Shown in pieces: positions 23,293 through 33,779 of a DNA stretch of 43,660 bases (its first letter is position 1; each line of letters starts with the position of its first letter). The translations under genes were made by a program, and so were the position numbers. The notes below the pieces were generated by a model that saw only the letters and a program-made list of their open reading frames with translations, was not told the origin of the DNA and did not search any database. This stretch comes from Brachionus koreanus (lineage: Eukaryota; Rotifera; Eurotatoria; Ploima; Brachionidae): assembly GCA_016987375.1 (NCBI GenBank), contig PJRA01000198.1:242843-286502 (forward strand), given 5' to 3'.

Positions 23293-24322
23293 TCAAGCTA
23301 AGCTATTTGTATTAGTTTTCATTTGTTTAACATACGAAACAATAATTTTAATAGTAGTTAGTAACAAAATAGCTATTAAAAAGACGAGAGTTTGATAAAC
23401 AGCTGGAGTCTGGGAACTCCAATTTTTCAAAATAATACCTTTAAAAAAAATTAATATATATTAAATAATTTTTTTATTTCATAAATACCCGTGAAACCCC
23501 AAATTAGCTGAACATATGGGCTAATGGTGAAACGAGTGTACTTTTCAAATACGGCCACATCCAAGAAAAAATAGGCAAATATTAGCAATCCTGCAAGTGA
23601 TAGTGAACTAATGGAAGCAACATCAATTTTTCCATTCCATTCATAGGTCCATGCAATTCCTAGACTTAAAAATGTAGCCAAAGTAGTCCAAGTAGCGTAA
23701 AAAGCAATGCCATTGTTTACCAAAATTCGATACAACCATATATATCTTTTTTTATTAATAAAAATTTTAGATAAATAAAAAAATAATTATTTTTTTCAAA
23801 TATTTACGCCTTGTTGTCTTGAAGTTTATTCTGAGCATCGTAAATATTTTTGTGACTGACGACCAAAGCAAAAAATAAACAAAGTGTCGTTATCGCCAAG
23901 AAGACAAAACCTACTGTTAAATATTTGCTATCCCAAACAAACAACCAGCCATACAAGTAGCCATAGTGCAAAAAGATAAACATAAAAAATGAAGGAGTAA
24001 ATACAGCTGGTTCAAGATACAGCTTTCCATTTTTTGTTTTTAGAAATATCGAAAGTAGTGCATATAAAGACCAAAGAATTTGAAAAGTGAAAATTACACC
24101 CCATGTAGCAAAAGTTAGTGCAGCAGGACTAATTTCCAATTGATAAGTAGATGAGTTACCGATTCGACTGCGAGTAATACCCAGATCAGCTGCAGCATAG
24201 TTTAGAAAAACTAAACCACCCATCAGTGCGGCATTCAAAAGAATGGTGAATATGATGCCAAAGTTATGCGGCTTGCTGGTCGCTTTTGACTCTTCAGACT
24301 CAAATGTTGATTTTTCAATCAT
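23293..24322 (-). CDS. Multi-pass membrane protein, distantly TspO/MBR-like
   Basis: Three exons on the minus strand: 23808-24322, 23489-23745, 23293-23438; 305 aa. About eight hydrophobic segments: near residues 21-43, 67-95, 105-127, 134-156, 178-206, 215-240, 247-265 and 274-296. Aromatic-rich motifs such as ALTFATWGVIFTFQILWSLY and WLYRILVNNGIAFYATWTT recall the tryptophan-rich TspO-like proteins of bacteria and some invertebrates, where an A-x-FA-WG-IF pattern sits in an early helix. No signal peptide; the N-terminus is acidic and Ser-rich and probably cytosolic. Introns are 62 bp (23746-23807) and 50 bp (23439-23488). Exon joins are supported by phase and by unbroken helices. Function unknown; the TspO-like label is a resemblance, not an assignment. 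Confidence 0.8.
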
Positions 24323-25838
24323 GGTGTAAAACTTTTATTTATAAAATTATCTTATAAATGAAATATCTCTTCTAATTTATAGATAACTGATTATATAAAG
24401 CATTATGTCATTAGGACAGGTAACATTAAAGCTTGCAACAGTAAAAAATCACGATTTCTAAAAGCCTCATAAGTGTTACAGATATTAGATAACGTTTTAC
24501 TCATAAGCCTAAATTTTATTAAATTTTTTTAATATTTAAAAAAAAAATTATTACTTAACAAGTGTTTACGTTTGAAAAGTACAAGCCAAAGATATTTAAA
24601 GCTAAGATTTAAGATTAAATAAAGTTATTTAATTTAAAAAAGAAAACTAGATTTTGTTAAATAAATTTATCGGATTTTGTTAGCACAAAAAACAAAATTC
24701 AAGCTTTATTTGTTTAAAAATTCAAAATGTCTTTTTTATTCAAAAGGTTAGAGCTATTTTAGAAAATTTTTATAACAAAACTATTATAAACAAACTAGTA
24801 TAAAATAAATTAGAAGTAACTTTTTTGGTTTTTGAAAAGAGACAAAATATTGAACAGCTATTAATATAAAATATTTTAAAATAAAAATAAGTATTTCTAT
24901 TCAAATCACTGCTTGATATAATCAAATTTAAATAGATTTAAAAATTACTATTTAACAAACCAACTGAAATCGGCCCAAAAATATACCTTTAATGTCAATA
25001 AATTCATATTTGTTTGAATTTAATTTTAAAAATTTAAATTAAGTAAAGCTAGAAAGAAAAAATCTAGTTTTTCTTTCGATTTTGAATTTTCTTTTTGTAA
25101 TCAGAAATTTAGATGTTTAATAAAATAGTTGAGGCTTTTTTTTTGATCAATTAAATTAAAAATTGTTGTAATCTTAAAAGAAAATTGAAATATGTAAAAA
25201 TTCTGTGTTTTTAAGATTTATCAATAATTTACTAACATATACAGATGACAATCAGAAGAAGATACAAACTCAATACTGAAATACTAGAGCTGTCGCTTGG
25301 ACTATTGGAAATTGGTTTTAGTTTTAGTTTATTAAATAAATACAAATGGTACAATTGATTGACTTATAAAAATCAAAAAAATCACGTCTTGTAAGCTACT
25401 GAGTTATTGAAAATTTTTTAGTCAATTTGAGAATTCATTAAATTCTATATTTTTATGCAATTTTACGCTTACACGCATGATTCTTTAAATTTGCATAATC
25501 TCAAATTTTACTTTTACATATATATAATTTTATGATATAATGAATAAGAAGAAAAAAACATTAGGAACAGTTTTGCCTGGTCTTGTAGTATAGGTTATAA
25601 AAAAAACAGCAAAAAGAAACAGCAACTTAAAAGGCCCAAAATTAATAAGTCTATTTTGTCAATTTTAAAATTTTCTCTCAAAATTTTAAACTTTATTTTT
25701 CTCGTTCTTTGTTCACCTATGAGGTGTTTTCTTGAAAATAAATAAATAAATAACAATAATAAATAAAACTGTTAAAATAAAAATTTCTTTATAATGATTA
25801 ATTAATCTAGCTCAAAATATTAGCCTCCTTTGCTATTA
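24323..25838. other. Spacer with LINE tail and a possible exon
   Basis: Mostly A/T. At 25245-25358 a 37-codon frame (MTIRRRYKLNTEILELSLGL...) follows directly on TTTACTAACATATACAG, a textbook branch point plus acceptor; upstream, ATGTCATTAGGACAG|GTAACA near 24404 could be a matching first exon in phase, but this is speculation. At 25714-25753 a hairpin (CACCTATGAGGTG) then (AAAT)n resembles a LINE 3' end on the plus strand. Confidence 0.35.
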
Positions 25839-26308
25839 CAGTCGTTCCTCGGTATAACGAGCAAGCTGGGCGAAAATTTTTGTGCTTGTTATATCGAAAT
25901 CCCATCGAAAAGGATGGGCAATTTTTATTTTTTTATTAAAATTTTTATTGAAAAAGTTAAAAAAAAAAAGATAAATAAAACTAAAAATTAAGCATTTTTT
26001 TACAAAATCTGTAATACTCGATTGTTTGGTTTTATATTTTTCTAGTACAATATCAATATTAAACAAAAAGTCAACAACGTTGGAAAAATCTTCTTTTTAT
26101 TTAGAAAAAAATCTTTTAAATCATTAATTCTTTCGATTGCATCTTTTGAGCTAAAATCTGATTTTTTTTGGTTTGTAATATCTTGGAATTCCGAATCACT
26201 GTCATCTTTGTTCTTAGCATTTGAAATTGAGTTGATAATTTCGATATCTGATAAAGAACCCCTCGCTGGTAAATTGGAATCGATTGAAACATAAGCATAC
26301 TTTTCAAA
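25839..26308 (-). pseudogene. pogo/Tigger DNA transposon relic (3' part)
   Basis: Starts at TA then CAGTCGTTCCTCGGTATAAC, the typical terminal repeat of pogo/Tigger elements next to a TA target (established knowledge of that family). Inside, the minus strand encodes the acidic C-terminal tail of the transposase: SNLPARGSLSDIEIINSI, DDSDSEFQDI, DAIERINDLKDFF, then after a one-base frameshift near 26095 DFLFNIDIVLEKYKTKQSSI and TDFV. The catalytic DDE part and the other terminal repeat are absent. The copy is truncated and frameshifted, hence dead. Confidence 0.75.
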
Positions 26309-26429
26309 ATTTAAATTTTGCTTGTGATTTAAATTAGAAAATGATTAAGCGGTCTTGCAAAAAAAGCTCGTTTGTCCAGTTTTCGTTCTATAAAAACTAG
26401 TTCTATCGAAATCAGTTTTATATCTTTTT

Positions 26430-26626
26430 GTATTTACCGTAATAAAACAAAAATTCTTCCTTCGATAAATTAAAATTTACTAAAATAAAATATTTAAAAA
26501 TAATCTTTTTTATCTAAGCTGAAACTTTTTTTGCATAATTTTTAAATTTTTTTTTTATTTTAGTAAATTCTAATATATCAAAATAGCAAAAACTTTTGTT
26601 TTGCTTGTATTTTAAATTTCACATTA
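26430..26626. mobile_element. Foldback element, family TTGTGAAATT, copy 2 (worn)
   Basis: Left arm AATAAAACAAAAATTCTTCC...GATAAATTAAAATTTACTAAAATAAAAT corresponds to the left arm of the copies at 6981 and 37901 (given in two pieces); right arm TTTATTTTAGTAAATTCTAA to AAATTTCACATTA is its imperfect reverse complement. The left terminus is missing. Confidence 0.6.
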
Positions 26627-26687
26627 GCCAAAAGTTGCAACTTTTCTAAGACAAAACTGGTAAAATATTAATGAATAAATAAACTAT

Positions 26688-26701
26688 ATATAGCAATAAA
26701 C
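26688..26701. repeat. Left target-site duplication of LINE
   Basis: ATATAGCAATAAAC, repeated exactly at 27746-27759 on the other side of the LINE insertion. Confidence 0.7.
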
Positions 26702-27745
26702 TATAATAAAATATAATCCAGAAAAAACGCATTTAATGATCGTATTAGTAAGAGAGCAAAAGATAGAATAATAGGCACGTCTGATAATCCATTGACCCTA
26801 GATGGGAAGAAAATTAAGAGAGTTGATACAATGCGGTATCTTGGGTTCGAAATATCAGAAGAGCTCAACAATATTAAACATTGGAACAAGAGGAAGAGCC
26901 TAGCCATAAATGCACTGTCAAAATTGAAGACTCTAGGTATAGTAACAAATCAAATGCATCCAAATATGAAGGCCCATCTTTGCAAGACCTATGTGAGGCC
27001 AGTTTTAACTTATGGGTTTGAGAATATGAACATAAATGCGAGCTCACTGAATGACATTAAAAGAACAGAGGGTAACATAATAAAAGGACTACTAACTATA
27101 CCAAGGAGGTGTCGTACAACAAGCTTATTCTTGTCTATGAATATCATGCCTACGGATTACATCATCAAAAACATTAAGGTTGACTTTTTCAATCGATTAA
27201 TTGAAAATGAACTCACGAAGAAGATGATGATTGAGCTAGCAAAACAACCGATTCCAAACGACTTCATTTGCGAAATACTGGAACTTACCCGAGAATTGGA
27301 AGAGGAAAACATGTCACTACAGGACAAATGCAAACTTGTTAAGCTGAATAACACTACTGAATACCGTTCAAATCAAAAAAACGATGTCAAAGTCCAAAAG
27401 CTCAGAGATATATATATATAAGACAGGGAGAAAAGATAACATATCGGGCTTAATATTCCAGATTTGTAGATTTGATGTAGCTTATTTTTCATATCCGACA
27501 GTTTCTTATCAATTAAAAGTCAAACATTTTTTAGGAATGATTTTTTTTTACGTAGACTAATTGTATTTTATCATTGAATATCTAAAATTGTAAATAGAAA
27601 CTATGGCACTTTTTTAATTTTTTTTGTACCATTTACACACAATTTTTTAATTTTTATATTTTTTATACAAAACACAGTGCCCCTTATTTGACGGGTCACT
27701 GAGCAAGTGGTCGGCGATCGGCCTTAGCTTAGAATTAATAAATAA
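26702..27745 (+). mobile_element. 5'-truncated LINE insertion
   Basis: About 1.04 kb inserted between 14-bp direct repeats. It keeps only the end of the reverse-transcriptase protein, a 3' UTR, a terminal hairpin (27709-27723, GGTCG/CGGCC) and an AATAAATA-type tail. Truncation at the 5' end, a long variable target duplication and a repetitive tail are the usual outcome of target-primed reverse transcription. Confidence 0.8.
26716..27421 (+). CDS. C-terminal part of LINE reverse transcriptase
   Basis: Open for 234 codons from just after the truncation point to TAA at 27419, with no frameshift. It enters at the end of the palm region (LDGKKIKRVDTMRYLGFEIS, the K-Y-LG motif), followed by the thumb-like helical segment with KTYVRPVLTYGFENMN, the block that ends RPVL-YG in most LINEs, then PRRCRTTSLFLSMNIMPTDY and a Lys/Glu-rich tail. 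The catalytic FADD box lies upstream and is lost, so the fragment cannot act. There is no start codon of its own near the beginning; the first Met is internal. The uninterrupted frame suggests a fairly young insertion. Confidence 0.85.
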
Positions 27746-27759
27746 ATATAGCAATAAAC
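27746..27759. repeat. Right target-site duplication of LINE
   Basis: Exact second copy of the 14 bases at 26688-26701. Confidence 0.7.
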
Positions 27760-27978
27760 ACTGAAAATTTTATCTGATAATACTTTTTAAAGATATTTTT
27801 GAGAATAACGTCCTTTAAGTCCTTTCATAATATCGTTCAAACATATAACTCAACATTAATTTAAAATCACTATCAAATTTTATTTATCGTAATTTTGAAA
27901 GCATTTTTAGCAAAAAATCTAACTAAAAAAAAGCATAGCCTAAAAAAATTGTTTTTGTTTTGTTGAATTTCCTAAAAA

Positions 27979-28917
27979 TTATTTTAAAAATTTAAATAAA
28001 CCAAAATTAATGTAAAAAACTAATGATGAAACATAATGATAATTTGATTTATTTTCTATTACATTTTCTATTACATATTCGTCATCATTCACATTCATGT
28101 CCATAGAGTTCAATGCTGATCTAAGCGATTCAAACAATTCACCAGGTACACTCATTCCTGACGATTGGAGTGATTTTTTAGACAATTCAATCAATTCATG
28201 TAGTTTTTTAATATTTTGTGATGAAAAATATTCTTTTAAACCGGCATTTTGAATACAATTTGTATTTGGATATGATAAGCAGTCACCAATGTAGTCAATT
28301 GAAAATGTTTCAGTTTTTGGAATAACCTTATTACTAGATCTAGAGAGCAAATAACTAAAGTTGTCCTCTAAAAAACCTCTAAAATAGGCAAAAAATGTGA
28401 AAATTTTGTTTCCAGTAATAATATTTAAAAAGGTTGTCAATTCAGGATAATCAACTAAGCATTGCAGTTCCATTGAAGGGTTTAATAATTGAACTAGCAA
28501 ACATTCAGAAACATTGAATACATTTTTTTCCAAAAGAAATTGATTAAATGATACTGATGACTTTAATTCGTTTAAAGCATCGTTGGGAGATTTGTCAAAA
28601 AAGATGGCTACATTCTGTAGAATTGTTTGATTTAAAAGTCCCGCCACTTGAGGATACAAGGTCCAACAGATATTAATACTGGCCAAGTTGTGTAATTGTT
28701 TTGCGCTGCAATTCAAAAAATTACCAAGTTCAAATTGAGACAATAGGGGATAAAAATTTCTTAAATTTATTATTTCACCAAACTTTAAAACAACTTGCTG
28801 ATCTGAGGTCAAAATTCTACCGATTGAGTAAAATTGATTGATGTTTATGTCAACGCAATGGCCACACTCAATGGTGCATATTGCTAGAAAAGTTAATAAA
28901 ATAAACTTTGAATTCAT
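27979..28917 (-). CDS. Secreted orphan protein
   Basis: Single exon on the minus strand, 312 aa. A clear signal peptide opens it (MNSKFILLTFLAICTIECGH, cleavage probably near residue 18-22). The mature part has scattered Cys (CSA, INICWTL, ECLLVQ, QCLVDY, DCLSY, NCIQNA), several N-glycosylation sequons (NCS, NQT, NVS, NFS, NKS) and no internal membrane helix. The last 20 residues (YHYVSSLVFYINFGLFKFLK) are hydrophobic and could be a GPI-type or tail anchor. I do not recognise the family; it could be lineage-specific. A small repeat ENVIEN near the C-terminus comes from a duplicated 12-15-nt unit. The start is well placed: upstream TATATA lies at about 28950. It is divergent from LTA4H, 283 bp away. 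Confidence 0.8.
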   Translation of the reverse strand: MNSKFILLTFLAICTIECGHCVDININQFYSIGRILTSDQQVVLKFGEIINLRNFYPLLSQFELGNFLNCSAKQLHNLASINICWTLYPQVAGLLNQTILQNVAIFFDKSPNDALNELKSSVSFNQFLLEKNVFNVSECLLVQLLNPSMELQCLVDYPELTTFLNIITGNKIFTFFAYFRGFLEDNFSYLLSRSSNKVIPKTETFSIDYIGDCLSYPNTNCIQNAGLKEYFSSQNIKKLHELIELSKKSLQSSGMSVPGELFESLRSALNSMDMNVNDDEYVIENVIENKSNYHYVSSLVFYINFGLFKFLK

Positions 28918-29200
28918 TTTAAAAATAATGAAATTTTTTGAAATTATTTATATACGAATATTGTCTATTGGATTTGGTTATGTCTTAATTACTTTTTAAT
29001 TTTGTGAAGCCATTTGTTTATTTATGAAAACATACAACTTTGGTGCTAGAATTTAATTTTTTTTATTTGAAAAAGAAGAATTGATCAAAGACATTTAATT
29101 TTGACATGACTTCAAAGGACTTATTCAATGTGTATACTTGGCAAAATTGAGATTTACTTAATCAAATAGACTCATAAACTGTTTTGAGATAACTATTGAA

Positions 29201-31330
29201 ATGACTCTAAAAATTTATCGCGATCCTTCATCAGCGTCCAATCCGCACCTTTTCTACACCAAACACGTGACCATAGACTGGCTAATTGACTTCAATCGTA
29301 AAGTTTTATCCGGCTACTGCATTCTTCACCTACAGGCAAATGACACGGTCGCTAAACCATCAGATTTTATTGTAATTTAATTTTAATTTAAAAAAACAAA
29401 AATAAAATATTTTTTTTTTAAATTAAAGATTTTAGATACAAGAGACATTAATGTTAAAAAAGTTAGCTTTGGTGATTTGGTATTAAATTTTGAATTTGGT
29501 GATAAAAATTTTGCTGGTCAAGCTCTTAAAATATCGCTTTCTAACATAGTCAATCTTGATTCTATTAAGTAATTATCCATGATTTTTAATCATCTTAAAT
29601 TAATTAATAAATTGAAAAAAAATAAGGGAATTGAATTTAAAAATAGAATATGAAACAAGTCCTGATGCAAGCGCTTTGCAGTGGTTCGAGCCCAAAACAA
29701 CATTGGGAAAAAAATATCCATATTTATTTTCACAATGTCAAGCCATTCATGCTAGAAGTATTTTACCATGCCAGGATACACCAATGGTGAAATTCACCTA
29801 TGAAGCTTCGGTAACTGTTCAAAAGCCATTGACTGTACTAATGAGTGCGGTAAATACCGGTAAAGAAGAGACAAACGAGGGTTTTAGATATTGTTTTTTG
29901 CAAAAAATAAAAATACCAAGCTATTTGATAGCTATTGTTGGTGGCGATTTGGTCAGTCGTGAATTAGGACCGATTAGTCGGGTTTGGACTGAAAGAGAAA
30001 TGATCGAAAAATGTGCATGGGAATTTGCTGATGTTGATCAAATGGTCAAAGAGGCTGAATCACTTGCTGGCGAGTATGTATGGGGCAGATATGATATTTT
30101 GGTTCTGCCGCCAACATTTCCCTTCGGAGGCATGGAAAATCCGTGCTTGACTTTTGTCACTCCAACTCTGATTGCTGGCGACCGCTCACTTGTTTCGGTC
30201 ATACAACACGAAATCGCTCATTCATGGACTGGTAACTTGGTCACCAACTGTAGCTGGGAACACTTTTGGCTCAACGAAGGCTTTACAAAATTCCTAGAAA
30301 ACAAACTAGTTGGAATAAATCAAAAAAGCGAGCTATACAGACAATTTGAATGCATTGATGGCTGGAGATGCTTAGTTGAAGCGGTCAAAGATTTTGGTGA
30401 TAAGAGTCCACTAACACAACTTGAATGCCCGTTGGATCAAGTCGATCCTGATGATGCTTTTTCATCAATTCCATATGAAAAAGGACACTCTTTACTTTTT
30501 TATTTGGAACAGCTTTTAGGTGGAGTTGGTAATTTATTTAAGAGAAGAGAAAAAATTCCATGATTAAATATTTAATTTAAAACTATTCAAAAGATGTGTT
30601 CAATAAATATTTAAGAGCTCATATTGAACGATTCAAGGGTCTATCAATAGATACTGATGATTGGAAAAATTTTTTATATGAATATTTTAATGATAAAGTA
30701 TAGAGAATTAAATTTTTGAATTTTTAAAAAAAAAAAATTTTTTTTTTTAGAAAGAAATTTTGGACTCGGTTGATTGGAATGCATGGTTAAAGTCCCCGGG
30801 CATGCCCCCGATTACTCTTAAATTTGAGGAAACATTAGCTAATCAAGTAAAAGACCTGGCCGAAAAATTAGCAAGCGAAGAAATAGTGAGAAAAGAGAAC
30901 ATTTTTGACGAGTTTTCAAGCGACCAGAAACGAGAACTTATCAGTCAACTTTTGAACAAAGAACCACTAAGCTGTTCTAAAATTGACTTGTTGAACAAGT
31001 ACTACAAATTTGGCGAAAGTCAAAATTCAGAAATTTTATTCAGATGGATTCGTTTGTGCATCAAAGCCAAATGGGAGCCCATATTGCAAACAGCGCTCAA
31101 ATTTGTCACCGACCAAGGACGCATGAAGTTCACCAGGCCAGTTTACAAGTATACTTAATTTGGCATCTTAAATTCCAAAATTGATTTCATTGTTTCAACT
31201 TTTAAAAAGAGATTTATATGCATGGAACTTTTCTAGACAAGCAGCTATTGATAACTTTTTAAAACAACGCGAATTTATGCACAAAACAACAGCCAGCCTA
31301 GTCGCTAAAGACTTAAATATATCAAACTAA
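29201..31330 (+). CDS. LTA4H: Leukotriene A4 hydrolase / M1 aminopeptidase
   Basis: Six exons: 29201-29371, 29429-29568, 29627-30528, 30594-30697, 30751-31148, 31210-31330; 611 aa, the same as human LTA4H. N-terminal beta domain, then the M1 catalytic domain with GGMEN (271-275), the zinc site HEIAH (298-302) and the third ligand Glu321 in WLNEGFTKFLE. The pair DPDDAFSSIPYEKG and LLFYLEQLLGG holds the Asp and the Tyr residues of the LTA4H active site, and DQGRMKFTRPVYK carries the Arg/Lys pair that binds the substrate carboxylate. Family role: zinc aminopeptidase (tripeptides) and, in vertebrates, epoxide hydrolase; whether this animal makes leukotriene B4 cannot be told. Introns are 53-65 bp. 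AATAAA overlaps the stop by one base. Confidence 0.96.
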
Positions 31331-31610
31331 ATAAACACTCTTGATTCCAAACTTTTAAAATAAAATATTTTTTTATACATTCAATTGATTAAAGCCTTAC
31401 TTAAAATATTTATGAAACTTACATTTTTATTTAATTTAAGATTTTGTAACCAATGGTGACAAATTTATTCTCTTTAATTATATCATTCAATATTTGCCAA
31501 ACAATCGAGCTAAATGTTCTCCAAGTTACCATGGGGCTTTTTTTATGCTGACAATATTTATAATTCTTAAACATTAAAAATTTCGACTTTTTTTCAAATA
31601 GAAAAAAAAA

Positions 31611-32696
31611 ATGTCTTCGAATAAATACAGTAGTAGAAGTTCAGTAAATTGGATTAGAGATAGTGATCTGGCAGATGAGATAGTAGCCAGAGCAGGACCG
31701 GGAAACGTGTACTACCGGCCGGGCTATCACAGCGAGGTTTCCAATGTGACCAAATACTCGACTAAAGTGACTCATTTGCCAGCCTCGGTCAGCACTGTAC
31801 AGTACAGAATCAACGATGATCCTGACCCAGTGCGAATTGTTCGGCCCACTGATGCCGTTACTATGCGACAGAATGTCAAAGTGCGCTACTTGAATCCTCC
31901 AACTCCGCCAACACCAGCGCCCATCATAATCAAAGAAAGACAGTTGACTCCTCCGCCTCCTGCTCCTCCGATCCATATTCGACAATATGCTCCGCCACCG
32001 CCAACCCCGCCGCCTCTAGTTGTCCGTGAAAGACCTCCGACTCCTCCTAGAATGCCTGATCCAGCCATCATTGAAAAAATAATACCTGCGCCCAGTCCAC
32101 CTCCCAGACAAGTAATTGTGGAAAGAATACCAGCTCCCGAAAAGCCAAGAGATGTTATTTACGAAGTAAAGAGAGATAAAAAATTTTTTTTTTATTTTTT
32201 TAGATTATTTATTTTTAAAAATTTTAATTGTTTATCTAAGAAATGGCTTCCTTATCAACCACTTCCAGATCGTCAAGTGATTGTTGAAAGAGGTAAAATG
32301 TACGAAAAGCAACCAGCGCCAAGAAATGTAATTATTGACTATGAAAATCCTCGCGTCAGAATTGATCGTCGAGTATACGACGAAGGCATTATTAAAATAA
32401 ATGATCCGAGTGGTTATGTGACCTCAAGACCCAATGGCGAATTGAGAGTTGTAAACAGAATAAGCGATTTGCCAGTGCCAGATTTAGTAAGCAAAAGTAC
32501 TGTGGTTTATCAGCCTGAATGGACCTATGTTCGTCCCAAGACTCCTACTCCGAAGTATTCGTCTGTTGAAATCCTGAAAAGTCGTCCAAAGACCAGCTAT
32601 GTTGGTTCTCCAATCAAGGGCCCATACCAATATGTCGGACCGTGGAATACTACTTATAGAAGTTCGTATACAGGACGTGGATTTAATAAATTATAA
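31611..32696 (+). CDS. Proline-rich cytoskeleton-like protein
   Basis: Two exons, 31611-32165 and 32241-32696, 336 aa. N-terminal part 1-92 without low complexity; 93-180 is built of P-P-T-P/A-P blocks alternating with short IVxER-type units (IIIKER, LVVRER, IIEKI, VIVERI). Across the splice the sequence reads DVIYE|KWLPYQPLPDRQVIVER, like the VII-(E/R)-WLPY repeat seen in some invertebrate and protist proline-rich filament-like proteins; this is a recollection, not an assignment. C-terminal part rich in Tyr, Ser, Arg. No signal peptide or membrane helix; probably cytoplasmic and structural. The 75-bp intron has no in-frame stop, so the gene can be read as one 361-codon frame; the splice is preferred because the intron translation is Phe/Lys-rich and breaks the repeat. 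Confidence 0.8.
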   Translation: MSSNKYSSRSSVNWIRDSDLADEIVARAGPGNVYYRPGYHSEVSNVTKYSTKVTHLPASVSTVQYRINDDPDPVRIVRPTDAVTMRQNVKVRYLNPPTPPTPAPIIIKERQLTPPPPAPPIHIRQYAPPPPTPPPLVVRERPPTPPRMPDPAIIEKIIPAPSPPPRQVIVERIPAPEKPRDVIYEVKRDKKFFFYFFRLFIFKNFNCLSKKWLPYQPLPDRQVIVERGKMYEKQPAPRNVIIDYENPRVRIDRRVYDEGIIKINDPSGYVTSRPNGELRVVNRISDLPVPDLVSKSTVVYQPEWTYVRPKTPTPKYSSVEILKSRPKTSYVGSPIKGPYQYVGPWNTTYRSSYTGRGFNKL

Positions 32697-33779
32697 ACTT
32701 AACTTTAGCACATTGAATATCAAAAAAAAAAACAAATCAAAATAACTATTCAGATTAGGACTATTTAGTATTTTATTTTTTTAAAGAACCTAACTAAGAT
32801 TCTTTGAATTTTATTTAATAAATAAATGTTTTGATAATCAAATTGAACACATTTTTTAATTAAACCTAAAAACAAATAAACTCTTTTTGGTTTATGTGCA
32901 AAAATGAGCAAAAAAAAATTCTAAAATAAATATAAATTAAATAAACATAAGACTAGAGGATTTAAAATTAAGCCTAAAGAACAAAAACAAATATTTGTAT
33001 TTTGTTTTGTTTTTTTTAACAGGCCGAATTATCTTGAAAAAAAAATTTCAAATTAAATCAAAAACGGTGTCTTTTTTTGATTTTACGGGATATATTCAAA
33101 AAAATTCAAAATTAAATTAAGTTTTTTTAGTATAATTGAAAAAAAAATTTTTTAAATTTTTACCCCAAAAAAAGAATAAAAATTTACCCCATTTTTTAGT
33201 ATTTCTAGTCCTAAAAGGACCCCAATAACCCATCGCATTTTTTGCAGATTCTGAAATTAAACTTTATTTAGAACAAAACTTGTAGGTTTTACTTTTTTTA
33301 TGCTTGTATAAATAAGAACAAAATAAAAAGAAAAAAAAAGTAATTTTTTGCCTAATTTAAAATTTTCTACCATGTCAAAAAAATTAAAATTAGCTCAATC
33401 GTCTTCAAAATTTGGATACTTTCGGACAACCAAAAATTCGTTCCCCAGAACCTGAAAATTCATAAGTTGAAACTACTACGCATTCATCTAAATGTGATAT
33501 TCATGATGAAAAATTTCTCTTGCTTTAATGATCAATCGGTTATTTTTAAAAGTACTTTATGAAAAAAAATGGTTGGAAATTTTTTGAAAATGTATAAAAA
33601 TTTTTTATTTAATTTATCTCAATCATTATAAAATTATTGAAAATTATTTTTAAAAATAAGATATAATTAAATTTGGATAAAAACACTGTTCATAAAATTA
33701 AGCAACCATAACTGCATTTACATGAGATTCAACTTTGTGATGATGCTAAAATAAATTTTAAAAACAAAATTGGAAAAAA
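32697..33779. other. Spacer between proline-rich gene and SLC6 gene
   Basis: Convergent 3' ends. AT-rich; a weak coding-like scrap at about 33372-33520 on the plus strand (MSKKLKLAQSSSKFGYF, then frame-shifted SPEPEN...KCDIHDEKF) might be the start of a dead hAT/ZMYM-type transposase, but this is thin. A small hairpin GTCCTAAAAGGAC lies at about 33208-33220. Confidence 0.35.

Noticed and set aside
23439..23488. Frame continuing past WGFTG to a stop as an alternative C-terminus of the TspO-like protein
   Set aside because: The join to 23293-23438 restores a complete further membrane helix with GT-AG borders, so the short read-through is taken as intron.
31641..32071. Antisense frames (114 and 61 codons, Gly-rich) over the proline-rich gene
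   Set aside because: Proline codons read backwards give Gly/Trp/Arg frames; an artefact of the repeat.
33372..33520. Possible hAT/ZMYM-type transposase N-terminus
   Set aside because: Only a weak resemblance spread over two frames; no terminal repeats or zinc-finger residues seen.
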